The position numbers were made by a program, and so were the translations under genes. The notes beneath the pieces are model-generated. The model saw nothing but the letters and a program-made list of their open reading frames with translations, searched no databases and was not told the DNA's origin. A stretch of DNA of 64,000 nt from Trichococcus collinsii (GTDB lineage Bacteria; Bacillota; Bacilli; Lactobacillales; Aerococcaceae): contig NZ_FNQH01000003.1 of NCBI RefSeq assembly GCF_900107505.1, positions 310,001 to 374,000 of the forward strand, in the 5' to 3' direction. How positions within the stretch are numbered: the stretch's first letter is position 1; each line of letters begins with the position of its first letter. Shown here one piece after another: positions 17,366 through 26,884 of this stretch.

Positions 17366-17610
17366 AGATTCATTCCTTTCATGATGCTGTTATAATGTTG
17401 AAGGGTAATATTGATATATTAAACATAACATGACAACTAATAAATAGGAAGTGAAACGCACCGTTCTGAAAGGTATCAGACAACATCCTTATACTTCCAG
17501 AAAAATATCCTGGCCACGACGGCCAAAAGCGCCAACCATTTTATTTTGACGTAAGCGCTCCAAAGCATTAGAATAAAGGAAACAATAGGGTTTCATGAAG
17601 GATGATAAAT

Positions 17611-18477
17611 ATGAGCGTAAAAAACAATGGTTTGCTGAAGGCTGCCGTTTTGGCGGGCGCGGCGGCGTACCTGCATCTCCAAAATACTTGGATCCAAAAG
17701 ACCGAGTATACGATTCCGGTCAAGAACTTGGCGTCGGAAAATGAAGGTCTGAAGATCGTTCAGATTTCCGATCTCCATCTGCCGAAAGAGAAAATCAATC
17801 TGAACAAGCTGATCGACATGACGAAAGAAGCGGAACCGGACTTTATCTTTCTGACCGGCGACCAGATTCAAGGTGATCAGACCTTTGATCCCTCGGTGGC
17901 GGAAAAACTGTTCCGGCAATTGACAGCGATCGCGCCGACCTATGCCATCAACGGCAACCATGACCGCCATTCGCCCATGTTCCAAATTGCGTTGGATCTG
18001 TACAAGAAAACAGGGATCCGATTTCTGGACGATGAAGCAATCAGCGTCCTGGCGAAAGGCAGAAAGCCTGTCGTCATCATGGGTCTGAGCGACAAAAGTG
18101 CAGCCATCCAGAAAATCACGAAGGATTTCCTGAAGAAAATTAAACTGAGAAAAGATTGGCAAGGCCAAACGTACCTGTTGTTGGCGCACCGGCCTGAGCA
18201 TTTCCTGAAGTACCATATCAATCCGGAGAAATCAGCTGACATCACGTTTTCCGGGCATGCGCACGGCGGTCAGATCCGCATCCCTAGACTGGGCGGACTC
18301 TATGCACCGGGACAAGGCCGTATGCCGCAGCATACCGAAGGGGTTTATCTGTTGCCCACGGATCCGGAAAAGAAACTGGTCGTCAGCCGCGGCATAGGCG
18401 GATCGTCCTTCCCGTTCCGCATCAACAACCGTCCGGAAATGGTCGTCGTGACTTTGACGAATGGCTCGGTTTCCTAA
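17611..18477 (+). CDS. Membrane-anchored metallophosphoesterase, YkuE/YaeI type
   Basis: 288 residues. A short N-terminal hydrophobic segment (about residues 8-20) may anchor the protein. The calcineurin-like metal motifs appear in order: SDLHLP, LTGDQIQG, GNHDRH, LLAHRPEH and FSGHAHGGQ. The family hydrolyses phosphomonoesters or pyrophosphates at the membrane with two metal ions; some relatives act on lipid A precursors or undecaprenyl-type lipids, but the substrate here is unknown. Start chosen at the ATG at 17611, 8 nt after AAGGA; an ATG at 17602 is in frame. No clear operon partner. Confidence 0.85.
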   Translation: MSVKNNGLLKAAVLAGAAAYLHLQNTWIQKTEYTIPVKNLASENEGLKIVQISDLHLPKEKINLNKLIDMTKEAEPDFIFLTGDQIQGDQTFDPSVAEKLFRQLTAIAPTYAINGNHDRHSPMFQIALDLYKKTGIRFLDDEAISVLAKGRKPVVIMGLSDKSAAIQKITKDFLKKIKLRKDWQGQTYLLLAHRPEHFLKYHINPEKSADITFSGHAHGGQIRIPRLGGLYAPGQGRMPQHTEGVYLLPTDPEKKLVVSRGIGGSSFPFRINNRPEMVVVTLTNGSVS

Positions 18478-18625
18478 AAACTGTAGGTGCATGCTCCAAT
18501 AATGCTGAGACGGCGTGGGGAAGATTATTTCCTCCGGTTTGTTATGTAAGCGCATTAATAATTTTTGTATTTCTTACCAAATTGGGTTACACTTAAGGTA
18601 ATAAGTAGAAGGAGCGTGGATTATC

Positions 18626-19504
18626 ATGGTAAAGAGCTTAATGGATAGGATGCCTTTGAACGATGGTTTTACAATCCCTGGCATTGGTTTTGGAACATGG
18701 GATGTCAGCGATGGTGAAGCCGAAGAACTAGTCTTCATGGCCATCATGCGCGGTTTCCGCCTGATTGACACAGCGAGCATGTACAAAAATGAAGCCGGCG
18801 TAGGCCGAGGAATTAATAAAGCAATCAATGCTGGTATTTCCAGAGATGACATTTTTGTGGTCACAAAGCTCTGGGAAGACGAAATGGGCTATGACAAAGC
18901 TACCGATGCCATCAAAGCCAGCTTTGACCGCTTAGGGTTGCAACAAATCGACTTATTCTTGATTCACCGCCCTAGCAAAGAAGATGGCGTGAACATCGAA
19001 ACTTGGAAAGCGCTGGAAGATGCGAAAGATTCCGGACGCGTGAAAAGCATCGGCGTCTCCAACTTCTCACGCGGCGAATTGAAGGAATTGATGGAAAATT
19101 CCCGCATCAAACCGGCCGTTAACCAATTGGAGATCAACCCATTCCACAACATGGAAGAGGTGGATGATTTCGGCTACGACAACAACATCGTGTCGATGGC
19201 GTACAGCCCATTGGCAAAAGGCAGAGCCTTGGAAGAAGGTAAAGTCATCAAAATCGCTGAAAAATATGGCAAGACACCGGCTCAGATTGTATTGAAATGG
19301 GCTGTGCAACGCGATATCATTCCGATTCCGAAAACAAAGGATCCCGACCGCATGAAGGAAAATCTGGACCTGTTCGACTTCATGTTGACGGATGAGGAAA
19401 TGGAAAAAATCACCCGCATCAAACAAGCCAGTAATTTTGTGAGAGGACACCAAGACCACAACCTCGGCAAGAGAATCGGGGTCGATACCCACAACATCAA
19501 GTGA
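18626..19504 (+). CDS. Aldo/keto reductase
   Basis: 292 residues of the NADPH-dependent TIM-barrel AKR family. The catalytic tetrad is visible: Asp in RLIDTASMY, Tyr in the same segment, Lys in VVTKLWED and His in LFLIHRP. The NADP-binding end has IPIPKTKDPDRMKENL. It would reduce small aldehydes or ketones in the cytosol. AGAAGGAG lies 10-11 nt before the ATG. Stand-alone gene between a phosphoesterase and a DNA glycosylase; the physiological substrate is not apparent. Confidence 0.9.
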   Translation: MVKSLMDRMPLNDGFTIPGIGFGTWDVSDGEAEELVFMAIMRGFRLIDTASMYKNEAGVGRGINKAINAGISRDDIFVVTKLWEDEMGYDKATDAIKASFDRLGLQQIDLFLIHRPSKEDGVNIETWKALEDAKDSGRVKSIGVSNFSRGELKELMENSRIKPAVNQLEINPFHNMEEVDDFGYDNNIVSMAYSPLAKGRALEEGKVIKIAEKYGKTPAQIVLKWAVQRDIIPIPKTKDPDRMKENLDLFDFMLTDEEMEKITRIKQASNFVRGHQDHNLGKRIGVDTHNIK

Positions 19505-19612
19505 TGCCAATCAAATCAAAGCTGGGGGCTTCCGGGTCTCCAGCTTTTCCGTGTGCGCTGAGAAAAGAAACTGTATAATGGAATAAAATAAAGCAGAACA
19601 AGGATGGATAAG

Positions 19613-20314
19613 ATGAATTTTTACTATGATGAAGAAGCGATCCGCTATCTGAAGGCCAAAGATCCGATTTTGGCGGACATCATCGACCGGGTCGGGCCCA
19701 TCGAACGGCCAATCGATGAGGATCTGTTTTCGGCGCTCATCAACAATATCGTCGGCCAACAGATTTCGATGAAGGCCCAAGAGACCGTCTGGAAAAGGAT
19801 GCTTGCTGCTTTCGGGGCGATTACGCCGGAGAATATTTGCCGAGCGAGCGTCGAAGAAATCCAGCAGTGCGGTTTATCTACCCGCAAAGCGACCTATATC
19901 CTTGAAGCAGCTGAAAAAGTTCTTTCCGGCGAATGCAACCTGGAGGCATTGAAGGATATGAACGATGAAGAGGTCATCGCCGAGCTCTCGCAACTGCGCG
20001 GCATCGGCAAATGGACAGCCGAGATGCTGCTGATCTTTTCGATGGGCCGTCAGGATGTTTTGAGTTGGGACGATCTCGCCATCCATCGCGGCTTGCGGAT
20101 GGTGTATCATCACCGCAAAATCACGAAGCCGTTGTTCCAAAAATATAAACGGCGTTACGCGCCATACGGTTCGATTGCGAGCCTCTATCTGTGGGAAGTG
20201 TCCGTTGGCGTCCTGCCCGGTCTGAAGGACTATGCGCCACTGACCGAAGCCGAAAAGAAGAAGCGTCTGAAGCAGCGCCAAGAATTAAAACGGGCGGAAA
20301 AGCAGCTATTATAA
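19613..20314 (+). CDS. DNA-3-methyladenine glycosylase II, AlkA-like
   Basis: 233 residues of the helix-hairpin-helix glycosylase superfamily. The HhH motif is LRGIGKWTAEML, followed by the catalytic Asp in SWDDLAIHRG. It has the N-terminal NNIVGQQIS segment of AlkA-type enzymes but no iron-sulfur cluster cysteines, separating it from Nth and MutY. It excises alkylated purines. The ATG at 19613 is 8 nt from AAGGA; an ATG at 19604 is in frame but too close to that site. A terminator follows immediately. Confidence 0.87.
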   Translation: MNFYYDEEAIRYLKAKDPILADIIDRVGPIERPIDEDLFSALINNIVGQQISMKAQETVWKRMLAAFGAITPENICRASVEEIQQCGLSTRKATYILEAAEKVLSGECNLEALKDMNDEEVIAELSQLRGIGKWTAEMLLIFSMGRQDVLSWDDLAIHRGLRMVYHHRKITKPLFQKYKRRYAPYGSIASLYLWEVSVGVLPGLKDYAPLTEAEKKKRLKQRQELKRAEKQLL

Positions 20315-20320
20315 GGTATA

Positions 20321-20355
20321 AAAACAGCATCCCATTTGCATCGGGATGCTGTTTT
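20321..20355 (+). terminator. Terminator after the AlkA-like gene
   Basis: AAAACAGCATCCC pairs perfectly with GGGATGCTGTTTT around a 9-nt loop. Confidence 0.8.
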
Positions 20356-20471
20356 CGCTTCTATTGGGATTTACGCCTCAAAAAAATGTTATCGCTAAGC
20401 AATCCACTCCCGATTAGTGTAGAATAAGGATAGAATGTTCAAAAGACAACAATGAGTGAGGGGATAAAACC

Positions 20472-21479
20472 ATGATCAGATTAGGTATCATCGGAACGAG
20501 CAGCATCGCGCATGAATTCGCCACATCGGCAAAAGCATCCGGACAATTTGAAATAAAAGCGGTCTATAGCCGCACCCAGTTTAATGCCCAGAGTTTCGGC
20601 GAGGGCTACGGCGCGGATTTATTCGTAACGGAGTTAGATAAATTCACAGCCTTGGAGGAAGTGGATGCCATCTACATCGCATCGCCGAACAGCCTCCATT
20701 TTGAGCAAGCCATGTCTGCCATCGCGAACGGTAAGCATCTCATCGTCGAGAAGCCAATCTTCTCGAACACGAAAGAATGGGAGGCAGCCTTCGCCGCAGC
20801 GAAAGCCAACAATGTTTTCCTATTTGAAGCCGCCCGCCACCTACATGAACCGAACTTCGCGCTCGTTAAGAACGAGATAGCCAAATTGGGCGAAATCGAC
20901 GGTGCCAGCTTCACGTATGCCAAATATTCCTCCCGCTACGACCAGGTCTTGGCCGGCGAGGAACCGAACATCTTCTCGCTGGATTTTTCCGGCGGGGCGC
21001 TCTCCGATTTGGGCGTGTACTTGCTGTACGCTGCCATCGCTTGGTTCGGTGTGCCTGAGAAAGTCGATTATGCCGCCAAAAAAATCCAGACGGGCGTGGA
21101 TGGAGCCGGCACGATGCTGTTGAAATATCCGTATTTCACAGTCAGCCTGCACACGTCAAAAATTTACAATTCCTTCGCTGATTCGGAAATCTACAGCGGC
21201 AAAAAAACGTTGATTCTCGATGGCGTCAATTTGATCCAGTCGGTCGAATTGGTGGACGGCGAGACCGATGAGCGTTACCAATTGGCCGAAAAAGCGTCCG
21301 GACATTTCATGGATGACGAGGTTCGTGCATTCGCGCGCGTCTTGAATGATCCGGGAAATCCTGATACTATAGAAGACTATGAACGTTGGACGCAGATCAG
21401 CCGAGACGTCAACCGGACAATGGAAGCTTTACGCAAAAAAGCGGGCATCGTTTATCCAGCGGATTTAGATGAGGCATAG
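20472..21479 (+). CDS. Gfo/Idh/MocA-family oxidoreductase
   Basis: 335 residues. N-terminal Rossmann fold with GIIGTSSIAHEFA, then the family motif VEKPIF containing the catalytic Lys, and a C-terminal alpha/beta domain starting near residue 125 with SGGALSDLGVYLLY. Members oxidise or reduce sugars, inositols or dihydrodiols with NAD(P). The glycine motif GTSSIA is less canonical than GxGxxG. Good ribosome site (GAGGGGATAAAACC) before the ATG. No neighbouring sugar genes narrow the substrate. Confidence 0.85.
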   Translation: MIRLGIIGTSSIAHEFATSAKASGQFEIKAVYSRTQFNAQSFGEGYGADLFVTELDKFTALEEVDAIYIASPNSLHFEQAMSAIANGKHLIVEKPIFSNTKEWEAAFAAAKANNVFLFEAARHLHEPNFALVKNEIAKLGEIDGASFTYAKYSSRYDQVLAGEEPNIFSLDFSGGALSDLGVYLLYAAIAWFGVPEKVDYAAKKIQTGVDGAGTMLLKYPYFTVSLHTSKIYNSFADSEIYSGKKTLILDGVNLIQSVELVDGETDERYQLAEKASGHFMDDEVRAFARVLNDPGNPDTIEDYERWTQISRDVNRTMEALRKKAGIVYPADLDEA

Positions 21480-21554
21480 GTCAGCCGGATGCTTCCGCGC
21501 GAGGAATGCACCGCAGCTTAATAATAGGCTGCACTATAAGAAATGAGGAAATAA

Positions 21555-22880
21555 ATGATGATGATGGAAGAAATGGCAATGCCATTCGAAAAATACTGGA
21601 ACGAGATGAGTTTTCAGTTGCCGACACCGATCCAAGAAAATGTCTTCAAGCCGTTGATGGAAGGCAAAGATGTCGTTGGCTTATCGCCGACCGGTACCGG
21701 CAAAACCTTGGCTTATGCCATCCCGTTGTTGCAAAAAACGGATGCCAACAAGGAGTTACAATTGTTGGTGCTCGTGCCTTCGCAAGAATTGGCGCACCAA
21801 GTAGGGCACGTTTTGGCGGAATGGGGTTCCCTGAAAGATCTGACCGCGCAAGTGATCATCGGTGGTGCTAACGTGGGCCGTCAGATCGACAAGTTAAAGG
21901 AAAAACCGGAAATCGTGGTCGGAACACCGGGACGATTGCTGGAATTGGCCAACCAGAAAAAATTGAAGCTGCACAACATCAAGACGGTCATCCTGGATGA
22001 AGCGGACTATTTGATGCAGGAAGAACATCTGAGCGCCTTGCGCGAATTGATCAAAAAAACGCCGGGGTCCCGCCAACTTGGCTTCTTCTCGGCTACGAAC
22101 AGCGAAAACCTGAAGGACATCCAGAAATGGTTCAACACGGAACCGCTTTGGTTCGATACAACCAAGGAAGGCCAATTCATGGACCAGACTGTCCATGGCT
22201 TCATCGAGGCGCCGACGCGTAAGCGTGCTGAAATGCTGCGCCGCTTGGGCAACTTGGAAGGCATGCAGGCGCTCGTTTTCGTTAATTCTACGCAGGAACT
22301 TGATTACTTGGCGCAGAAACTGCAGTTCGAGGGCATCAATGTCCGCATGCTGCACAGCGATTACGGAAAGGCACAGCGTAAAAGCGCCATGGAAGAATTC
22401 CGTAAAGGCAATGCGACGTTCCTTCTGACGACGGACGTTTCCGCCCGCGGGATCGACATCCTGGATCTGCCGTACGTTATCCATTACGATCTGCCACTTT
22501 CGAAGGAAACCTACCTGCACCGCTCCGGACGTACGGGCCGGATGGGCAAAAAAGGGATCGTGCTGTCCTTGGTGAATGATCGCAACAGCCGCGATATCAA
22601 ACGCTTCGCGCCGCATCCAGATGAAGTAAAAGAATTCTTCATCTACGGCGGTGAGCTCGTCAACGAACTGCCGAGCCGCGAATCACGTGACGCCATTCGC
22701 GATGCGCAGAAACCGGCAGCAGCCAAAGCAGCCAAAATCCAGAAAAAAGCTGCTTTGAAAGAGGAAGAGACTGCGAAGGAAGCAGTTGCCAAAAAAACGA
22801 AAAAGAAAAAAATCCGCTCCAAAGATCAGAAAAACAAAGGCGCGCGCCGCAAGCCAACAGAACCAAAGCCAACTGAATAA
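21555..22880 (+). CDS. DEAD-box RNA helicase
   Basis: 441 residues. Helicase motifs in order: Q motif PTPIQENV, motif I SPTGTGKT (a Thr replaces the usual Ala-Gly variant), VLVPSQELA, GTPGRLLEL, DEAD in the form DEAD-Y, SAT in FFSATN, ARGIDILDLP and HRSGRTGRMG. A lysine-rich tail (about residues 385-441, Ala/Lys/Glu repeats) probably binds RNA. It would remodel ribosomal or messenger RNA, for example in cold or during ribosome assembly. GAGGAAATAA stands before the ATG at 21555. Resembles the smaller CshB/YfmL-type helicases of firmicutes; I do not assign a symbol. Confidence 0.9.
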   Translation: MMMMEEMAMPFEKYWNEMSFQLPTPIQENVFKPLMEGKDVVGLSPTGTGKTLAYAIPLLQKTDANKELQLLVLVPSQELAHQVGHVLAEWGSLKDLTAQVIIGGANVGRQIDKLKEKPEIVVGTPGRLLELANQKKLKLHNIKTVILDEADYLMQEEHLSALRELIKKTPGSRQLGFFSATNSENLKDIQKWFNTEPLWFDTTKEGQFMDQTVHGFIEAPTRKRAEMLRRLGNLEGMQALVFVNSTQELDYLAQKLQFEGINVRMLHSDYGKAQRKSAMEEFRKGNATFLLTTDVSARGIDILDLPYVIHYDLPLSKETYLHRSGRTGRMGKKGIVLSLVNDRNSRDIKRFAPHPDEVKEFFIYGGELVNELPSRESRDAIRDAQKPAAAKAAKIQKKAALKEEETAKEAVAKKTKKKKIRSKDQKNKGARRKPTEPKPTE

Positions 22881-22899
22881 CTGATGAACTTTCCGCATT

Positions 22900-23240
22900 C
22901 TGCCGGAAGGACAGCCCAAAACCGCGCTTGCGGGGGCTGTCCGCGGTGGCGTGCGGATTTTTTGAGTTTTATGAAATGTGCGGGCCGGAACTCCGGCCAA
23001 GCTGGCGGTCGCCGAAGGACAGCGTAACAAACTGCGCCCAGCTCCGGCGAGGCCGGCATCCCCGGAGGAGCATGGTAACAAACGGGCTCTCCTCCGGGGG
23101 CGCATCCCTTGGTCGGAGCTGACGCTCAAAATTCGGCCCGGAATTCCGGCCAGTCGGGCGACCCAGTCCTGCCAGGATCTAGTCCCAACAGCCCAGAAAG
23201 CAGATTTCCTTCCCCGGTCCGTTGCGGCGAACCCCGCGCA
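22900..23240. repeat. GC-rich palindromic intergenic region upstream of a LacI regulator
   Basis: The 448-bp gap 22881-23328 contains no supportable gene. It is GC-rich with palindromes such as GGCCGGAACTCCGGCC and CCGGAATTCCGG, and a repeated word GTAACAAAC. The lacI reading frame happens to stay open through it, but composition and lack of a ribosome site argue it is not translated. It resembles the elements at 4070-4315 and 27851-28041 in composition and CTCCGG words. Confidence 0.45.
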
Positions 23241-23328
23241 CCTGTATAATCAAAGTCAGAGAATGAATATGTATACGGATACGGAACAGAGTCCGCTATG
23301 CAGCAGAAGAAAGGGGTGCATGCTAACT

Positions 23329-24309
23329 ATGGTCACCATCAATGACATCGCCAAAATGGCCGGTGTGGCGAAGAGCACCGTTTCCCGCTATCTGAACGGC
23401 GGGGCGGTCAGCGAAAAAACAAAGGCGAAACTGGATGAGATTGTCGCCGAGAACGACTATAAACCAAATAAATTTGCCCAAAGCCTAAAAGCGAAACGCA
23501 CGCACATGGTCGGGACGATTATTCCGCGTCTGAACTCCTTTGCGACGAATGAAGCGTTGCGGGGCTTGGAGAACAGTCTGCGCCTATCCAAAAACCAATT
23601 GTTGATCACGAATGCGGATCAGAGCCGCGAGCGCGAAATCGAAGCCATTTCTACCTTAGCGAAGCAGCGCGTCGACGGCATTGTCTTCTTCGCGGCGGCC
23701 ATCACGCCGGCTCATGTGAAGGCTTTCGAAGAGGCTGATGTTCCCGTCGTCATCGTTGGGCAATCGCATCCCGATTTCCACTGCATTATTCATGATGATG
23801 AGAAGGCGGGCCGTTCGGTCGGAGCCTACGCAGTGGCGAACGGTCACAGGAACATTCTTGTCTTCGGGGTCGACGAATCCGATAAAGCTGTCGGGGTGAC
23901 CCGGCGCAACGGCATCGAGCAGGCTTTCGAAGGCCATGACATCGACTACACCTTCGTCAAAACGAGCTTTGCCATGAAGGATGCCTACGAAAAAGCACTG
24001 GAAATCCTGCCGCAATCCAAAGCGACTTTCGTGATCGGCGCGACCGACAATATCGCAATCGGGATCATGCGCGCCGCCCATGAACTGCAGCTGGAAATCC
24101 CGAACCAGTTTTCCTTGGCGGGCTTCGGGGGCTATGAAATCACCGAGGCTGTCTATCCGCGCATCACGACGGTCCATTACCATTTCCAGGAGTCCGGCGA
24201 ATTGGCAGCGAAAATTCTGATGGAATTGATTTTGAAAAAAGAAGTCGCCCAAATCCAAACGCTGGACAATGAGTTGCTGATCAGGGAATCGACCCAAAAA
24301 AATGCTTAG
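23329..24309 (+). CDS. LacI/GalR-family transcriptional regulator
   Basis: 326 residues. It begins with the standard LacI helix-turn-helix (INDIAKMAGVAKSTVSRYLN) and hinge (KPNKFAQSLK), then a periplasmic-binding-like sugar domain with AFVIGATDN-like and SLAGFGGYE segments. Start at the ATG at 23329 matches the family; AAAGGGG lies 12 nt upstream, and an ATG at 23320 is the alternative. No sugar genes are adjacent, so its target is unknown. It is one candidate for the repressor of the GGAACCGGTTCC-type operators at 32784 and 38346, but no evidence here links them. Confidence 0.88.
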   Translation: MVTINDIAKMAGVAKSTVSRYLNGGAVSEKTKAKLDEIVAENDYKPNKFAQSLKAKRTHMVGTIIPRLNSFATNEALRGLENSLRLSKNQLLITNADQSREREIEAISTLAKQRVDGIVFFAAAITPAHVKAFEEADVPVVIVGQSHPDFHCIIHDDEKAGRSVGAYAVANGHRNILVFGVDESDKAVGVTRRNGIEQAFEGHDIDYTFVKTSFAMKDAYEKALEILPQSKATFVIGATDNIAIGIMRAAHELQLEIPNQFSLAGFGGYEITEAVYPRITTVHYHFQESGELAAKILMELILKKEVAQIQTLDNELLIRESTQKNA

Positions 24310-24619
24310 ACATAACGTATGCAACAATTATTAAACAACAAAAAACGACGAGGCTGTATCAGAACCAGAACAGGATTTTCTGGCTTTGAGGCAGTCTCGA
24401 TTTATATGTGGGAATTGAATTTACGTTTAGAGATTCCCCTCCAAAACCTATTTGGCGGAGAAATTCCACCGCCTAAACGGAAAGACGAGGCTGCTTCATT
24501 TTTATACAGCCCATCGTTTTTTTTTTGAGCCGTCCGCAATACACAGGAAAAGCACAATCCTTCACCATCGCTTCAAAACACACGAAACTCAGAACTCGCA
24601 CGTTTTCTGCATTTTTTCA
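24310..24619. other. Intergenic region with hairpins before bioB
   Basis: No gene seen. It contains two copies of a GACGAGGCTG(T/C)-TTCA-like word (about 24348 and 24484), which bracket a hairpin-prone segment ending in a T-run at 24519-24528 and probably terminate lacI transcripts. A decayed copy of the 30-bp hairpin repeat lies at about 24436-24466. Confidence 0.4.
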
Positions 24620-24650
24620 TTGTCAACCTTATAATTTTTGTGGTTGACAC
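24620..24650 (+). promoter_or_regulatory. BirA operator of bioB
   Basis: TTGTCAACC (24620-24628), 13 nt, then GGTTGACAC (24642-24650). This is the two-armed BirA repressor site of the firmicute form, with a TATAAT (24630-24635) between the arms. Biotin-charged BirA would bind here and shut off bioB when biotin is plentiful. Confidence 0.85.
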
Positions 24651-24707
24651 TTTTTTCCGCATGTGCCATCATTGATTCAATGACTATAACAAATAGAATG
24701 GAGAAGA

Positions 24708-25739
24708 ATGATGAGCGAAAAAGAACCTACTTTATCCTTAAACAATGAAGAGCCTGTCAGCAACAACCTGGCGACAATGGCAGCAATCAAAAGCAAACTT
24801 TATGCCGGCGGACAACTCACCAAAGAAGAGGCCATGGCATTAATCCGGGTGCCGCTCGAAGAGCTGTGCGCAACCGCCAATGAGGTGCGCGAGCATTTCT
24901 GCGGTAATGTGTTCGATGTCTGCACAATCATCAACGGCAAGAGCGGCAAGTGCTCGGAAAACTGCAAGTTCTGCTCCCAATCGCGCTATTACCGCACGAA
25001 AGTTGATGCCTACTCACTCATCGGGTCGGAAACGATCGTCGAGCAGGCGAAATACAACGAAGAGCGGGGTGTGCTGCGTTATTCCATCGTGACCTCGGGC
25101 AGAGCATTGTCCAGCAAGGAAGTGGACAATGTCTGCGAAAGTCTGCAGGCTGTCCAGAAGGAATCGGACATCGCGCTTTGCGGCTCTTTCGGACTTTTGG
25201 AGGAAAAGGAATTCGCCAAGCTGAAGCAGGCGGGATTGACGCGCGTCCACAACAATCTGGAAACCTCGCGAAGGAATTTCCCGAACGTCTGCACGACCCA
25301 CACCTACGACGACAAAATCGCCGCTATCCGCGCAGCCCAACAGGCCGGTCTGACCGTCTGCAGCGGCGGCATCATCGGCTTGGGCGAGACGATGGAGGAC
25401 CGCATCGATATGGTCATCGACTTGCGCGAAATGGGCATTCGTTCGATACCTGTCAATCTTTTGAATCCCATCCCGGGCACACCGTTCGAGGGAAACGAAG
25501 TCATCAACGACGAGGAGATGAGCCGCATCATCGCGATTTTCCGGTTACTGGCTCCTGATGCTTATATCCGGTTGGCCGGCGGAAGGGGGCTGCTTGCGGA
25601 TAAAGGCAGACAGTGTTTCCTTTCCGGCGCCAATGCGGCAATTTCCGGCGATATGTTGACGACTGACGGCATCACAATCGAACAGGATATGCGCATGTTG
25701 GGCGAAATTGGGTACGAGGTGGTCCTGTGCGATGACTGA
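24708..25739 (+). CDS. bioB: Biotin synthase
   Basis: 343 residues. The radical-SAM cluster motif CSENCKFC supplies Cys82, Cys86 and Cys89; later SRRNFPNVCTTHTYDD and the RLAGGR segment belong to the BioB barrel and its second cluster. It inserts sulfur into dethiobiotin. The N terminus is about 30 residues longer than in E. coli BioB, as in several anaerobe and firmicute forms. The next ATG (24711) has slightly better spacing from GGAG. It is controlled by a BirA operator and has no other bio gene beside it, so it may serve salvage of dethiobiotin. Confidence 0.95.
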   Translation: MMSEKEPTLSLNNEEPVSNNLATMAAIKSKLYAGGQLTKEEAMALIRVPLEELCATANEVREHFCGNVFDVCTIINGKSGKCSENCKFCSQSRYYRTKVDAYSLIGSETIVEQAKYNEERGVLRYSIVTSGRALSSKEVDNVCESLQAVQKESDIALCGSFGLLEEKEFAKLKQAGLTRVHNNLETSRRNFPNVCTTHTYDDKIAAIRAAQQAGLTVCSGGIIGLGETMEDRIDMVIDLREMGIRSIPVNLLNPIPGTPFEGNEVINDEEMSRIIAIFRLLAPDAYIRLAGGRGLLADKGRQCFLSGANAAISGDMLTTDGITIEQDMRMLGEIGYEVVLCDD

Positions 25740-25904
25740 TGGGACGGTATAGCCCCGCCTTATCCTCTTCGCAATATTCTTTTGAATGTATAGTGTGGAA
25801 GGGATGTTCTGTTGATTTGTTGTTTTTAGCTATTCATTCGACAACTTGTTTGTGAATTTTTTTATATAATAAACAGATATTGTTTAGAGGAGGAAAAGCA
25901 AAAA

Positions 25905-26711
25905 ATGACTGACACAAAAGGGTATAAAAAAGTTTTGGCGGTTTTGGGGGTATTTGTCTTATTGGGATTGAGCGGCTGCGGCCAAGAAGAAGTATCTGAA
26001 GCAGACAGCAGCGTGCAGACGACGACGGAACAGACTTCCGAAACTGCAACACATGAATCAACTGAAGAAACTTTGGATTATGATAACCAGGATGAATGGG
26101 ACTTCGAATCCGGCGAGATGCAATCCCCAATCAATATCGAAACGAGTGCAGCTGAAACGATGACGACAGATGGAGCGTTGACATTGGACTATGCGGAAGA
26201 GATCATCGATGTAGTCGATAACGGGCACAGCATTGAAATTGAAGACGGCGGCCAAGCGACGATCGCCGGACGCAGTTTTGAGCTGAAGCAATTCCATCTG
26301 CATTCTCCGAGTGAGCATACGCTAAATGGGGAAAATTTCCCGATCGAACTGCATTTTGTCCACAAAGCACAGGACGGACGCTTAGCGGTTATCGCGGTCT
26401 TTTTTAAAGAAGGCGCAGAAAATGCTGCCTTTCAAGCAATTTTGGATGATGTGAAGGCGAATGAAGAAGTTGCTGTTGCGAGCGGACTCAGCTTGAATGT
26501 TGCTGAACTACTTCCAGCGAACAAAAGTTATTACCATTACCTAGGCTCCTTGACTACCCCGCCGCTGACCGAAAATGTCGAGTGGTATGTGATGGCGAAT
26601 CCTGTTGAGGTATCCGCGGAACAGATTGCGGCCTTCAACGAATATTATGAAGGCAACAACAGAGAGGTCCAACCATTGGGCGATCGTTCCGTTTTGAAGT
26701 ATGAAGAATAG
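25905..26711 (+). CDS. Alpha-class carbonic anhydrase, lipoprotein
   Basis: 268 residues. A lipoprotein signal ends in LSGC (Cys25), followed by a Ser/Thr/Glu linker to about residue 60. The alpha-carbonic anhydrase fold follows: QSPINI, the zinc ligands His131 and His133 in FHLHSPSEH, His150 in ELHFVH, and GSLTTPPLTENVEWYV. It hydrates CO2 on the outer face of the membrane. The N-terminal aromatic part of the domain is shorter than in animal enzymes. GAGGAGG precedes the ATG and a terminator follows. Alone in its transcript. Confidence 0.93.
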   Translation: MTDTKGYKKVLAVLGVFVLLGLSGCGQEEVSEADSSVQTTTEQTSETATHESTEETLDYDNQDEWDFESGEMQSPINIETSAAETMTTDGALTLDYAEEIIDVVDNGHSIEIEDGGQATIAGRSFELKQFHLHSPSEHTLNGENFPIELHFVHKAQDGRLAVIAVFFKEGAENAAFQAILDDVKANEEVAVASGLSLNVAELLPANKSYYHYLGSLTTPPLTENVEWYVMANPVEVSAEQIAAFNEYYEGNNREVQPLGDRSVLKYEE

Positions 26712-26726
26712 CAAGCTTTTTTCAAA

Positions 26727-26768
26727 GTTCCGTCCCCCGATTCATATTGGGGCAGACGGAACTTTTTT
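26727..26768 (+). terminator. Terminator of the carbonic anhydrase gene
   Basis: GTTCCGTC with inner CCCC pairs with GGGG and GACGGAAC, followed by TTTTTTT. Confidence 0.85.
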
Positions 26769-26884
26769 TAATTCTCCGACCGTATTCAAAGGAATCCGTA
26801 ATGCGATTACAAAATACAGAAAGATCGGATGCAATGGTATTTTTTTGTTATAATTGAATGAAAAACGCGAGCAGGGGGAACGTA

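Noticed and set aside
21894-22616. 240-codon open frame antisense to the DEAD-box helicase
   Set aside because: Shadow frame; composition follows the complement of the helicase codons.
22978-23328. N-terminal extension of the LacI regulator (about 117 codons in frame)
   Set aside because: The extension crosses GC-rich palindromic intergenic sequence, has no ribosome site, and the LacI helix-turn-helix always lies at the very N terminus.
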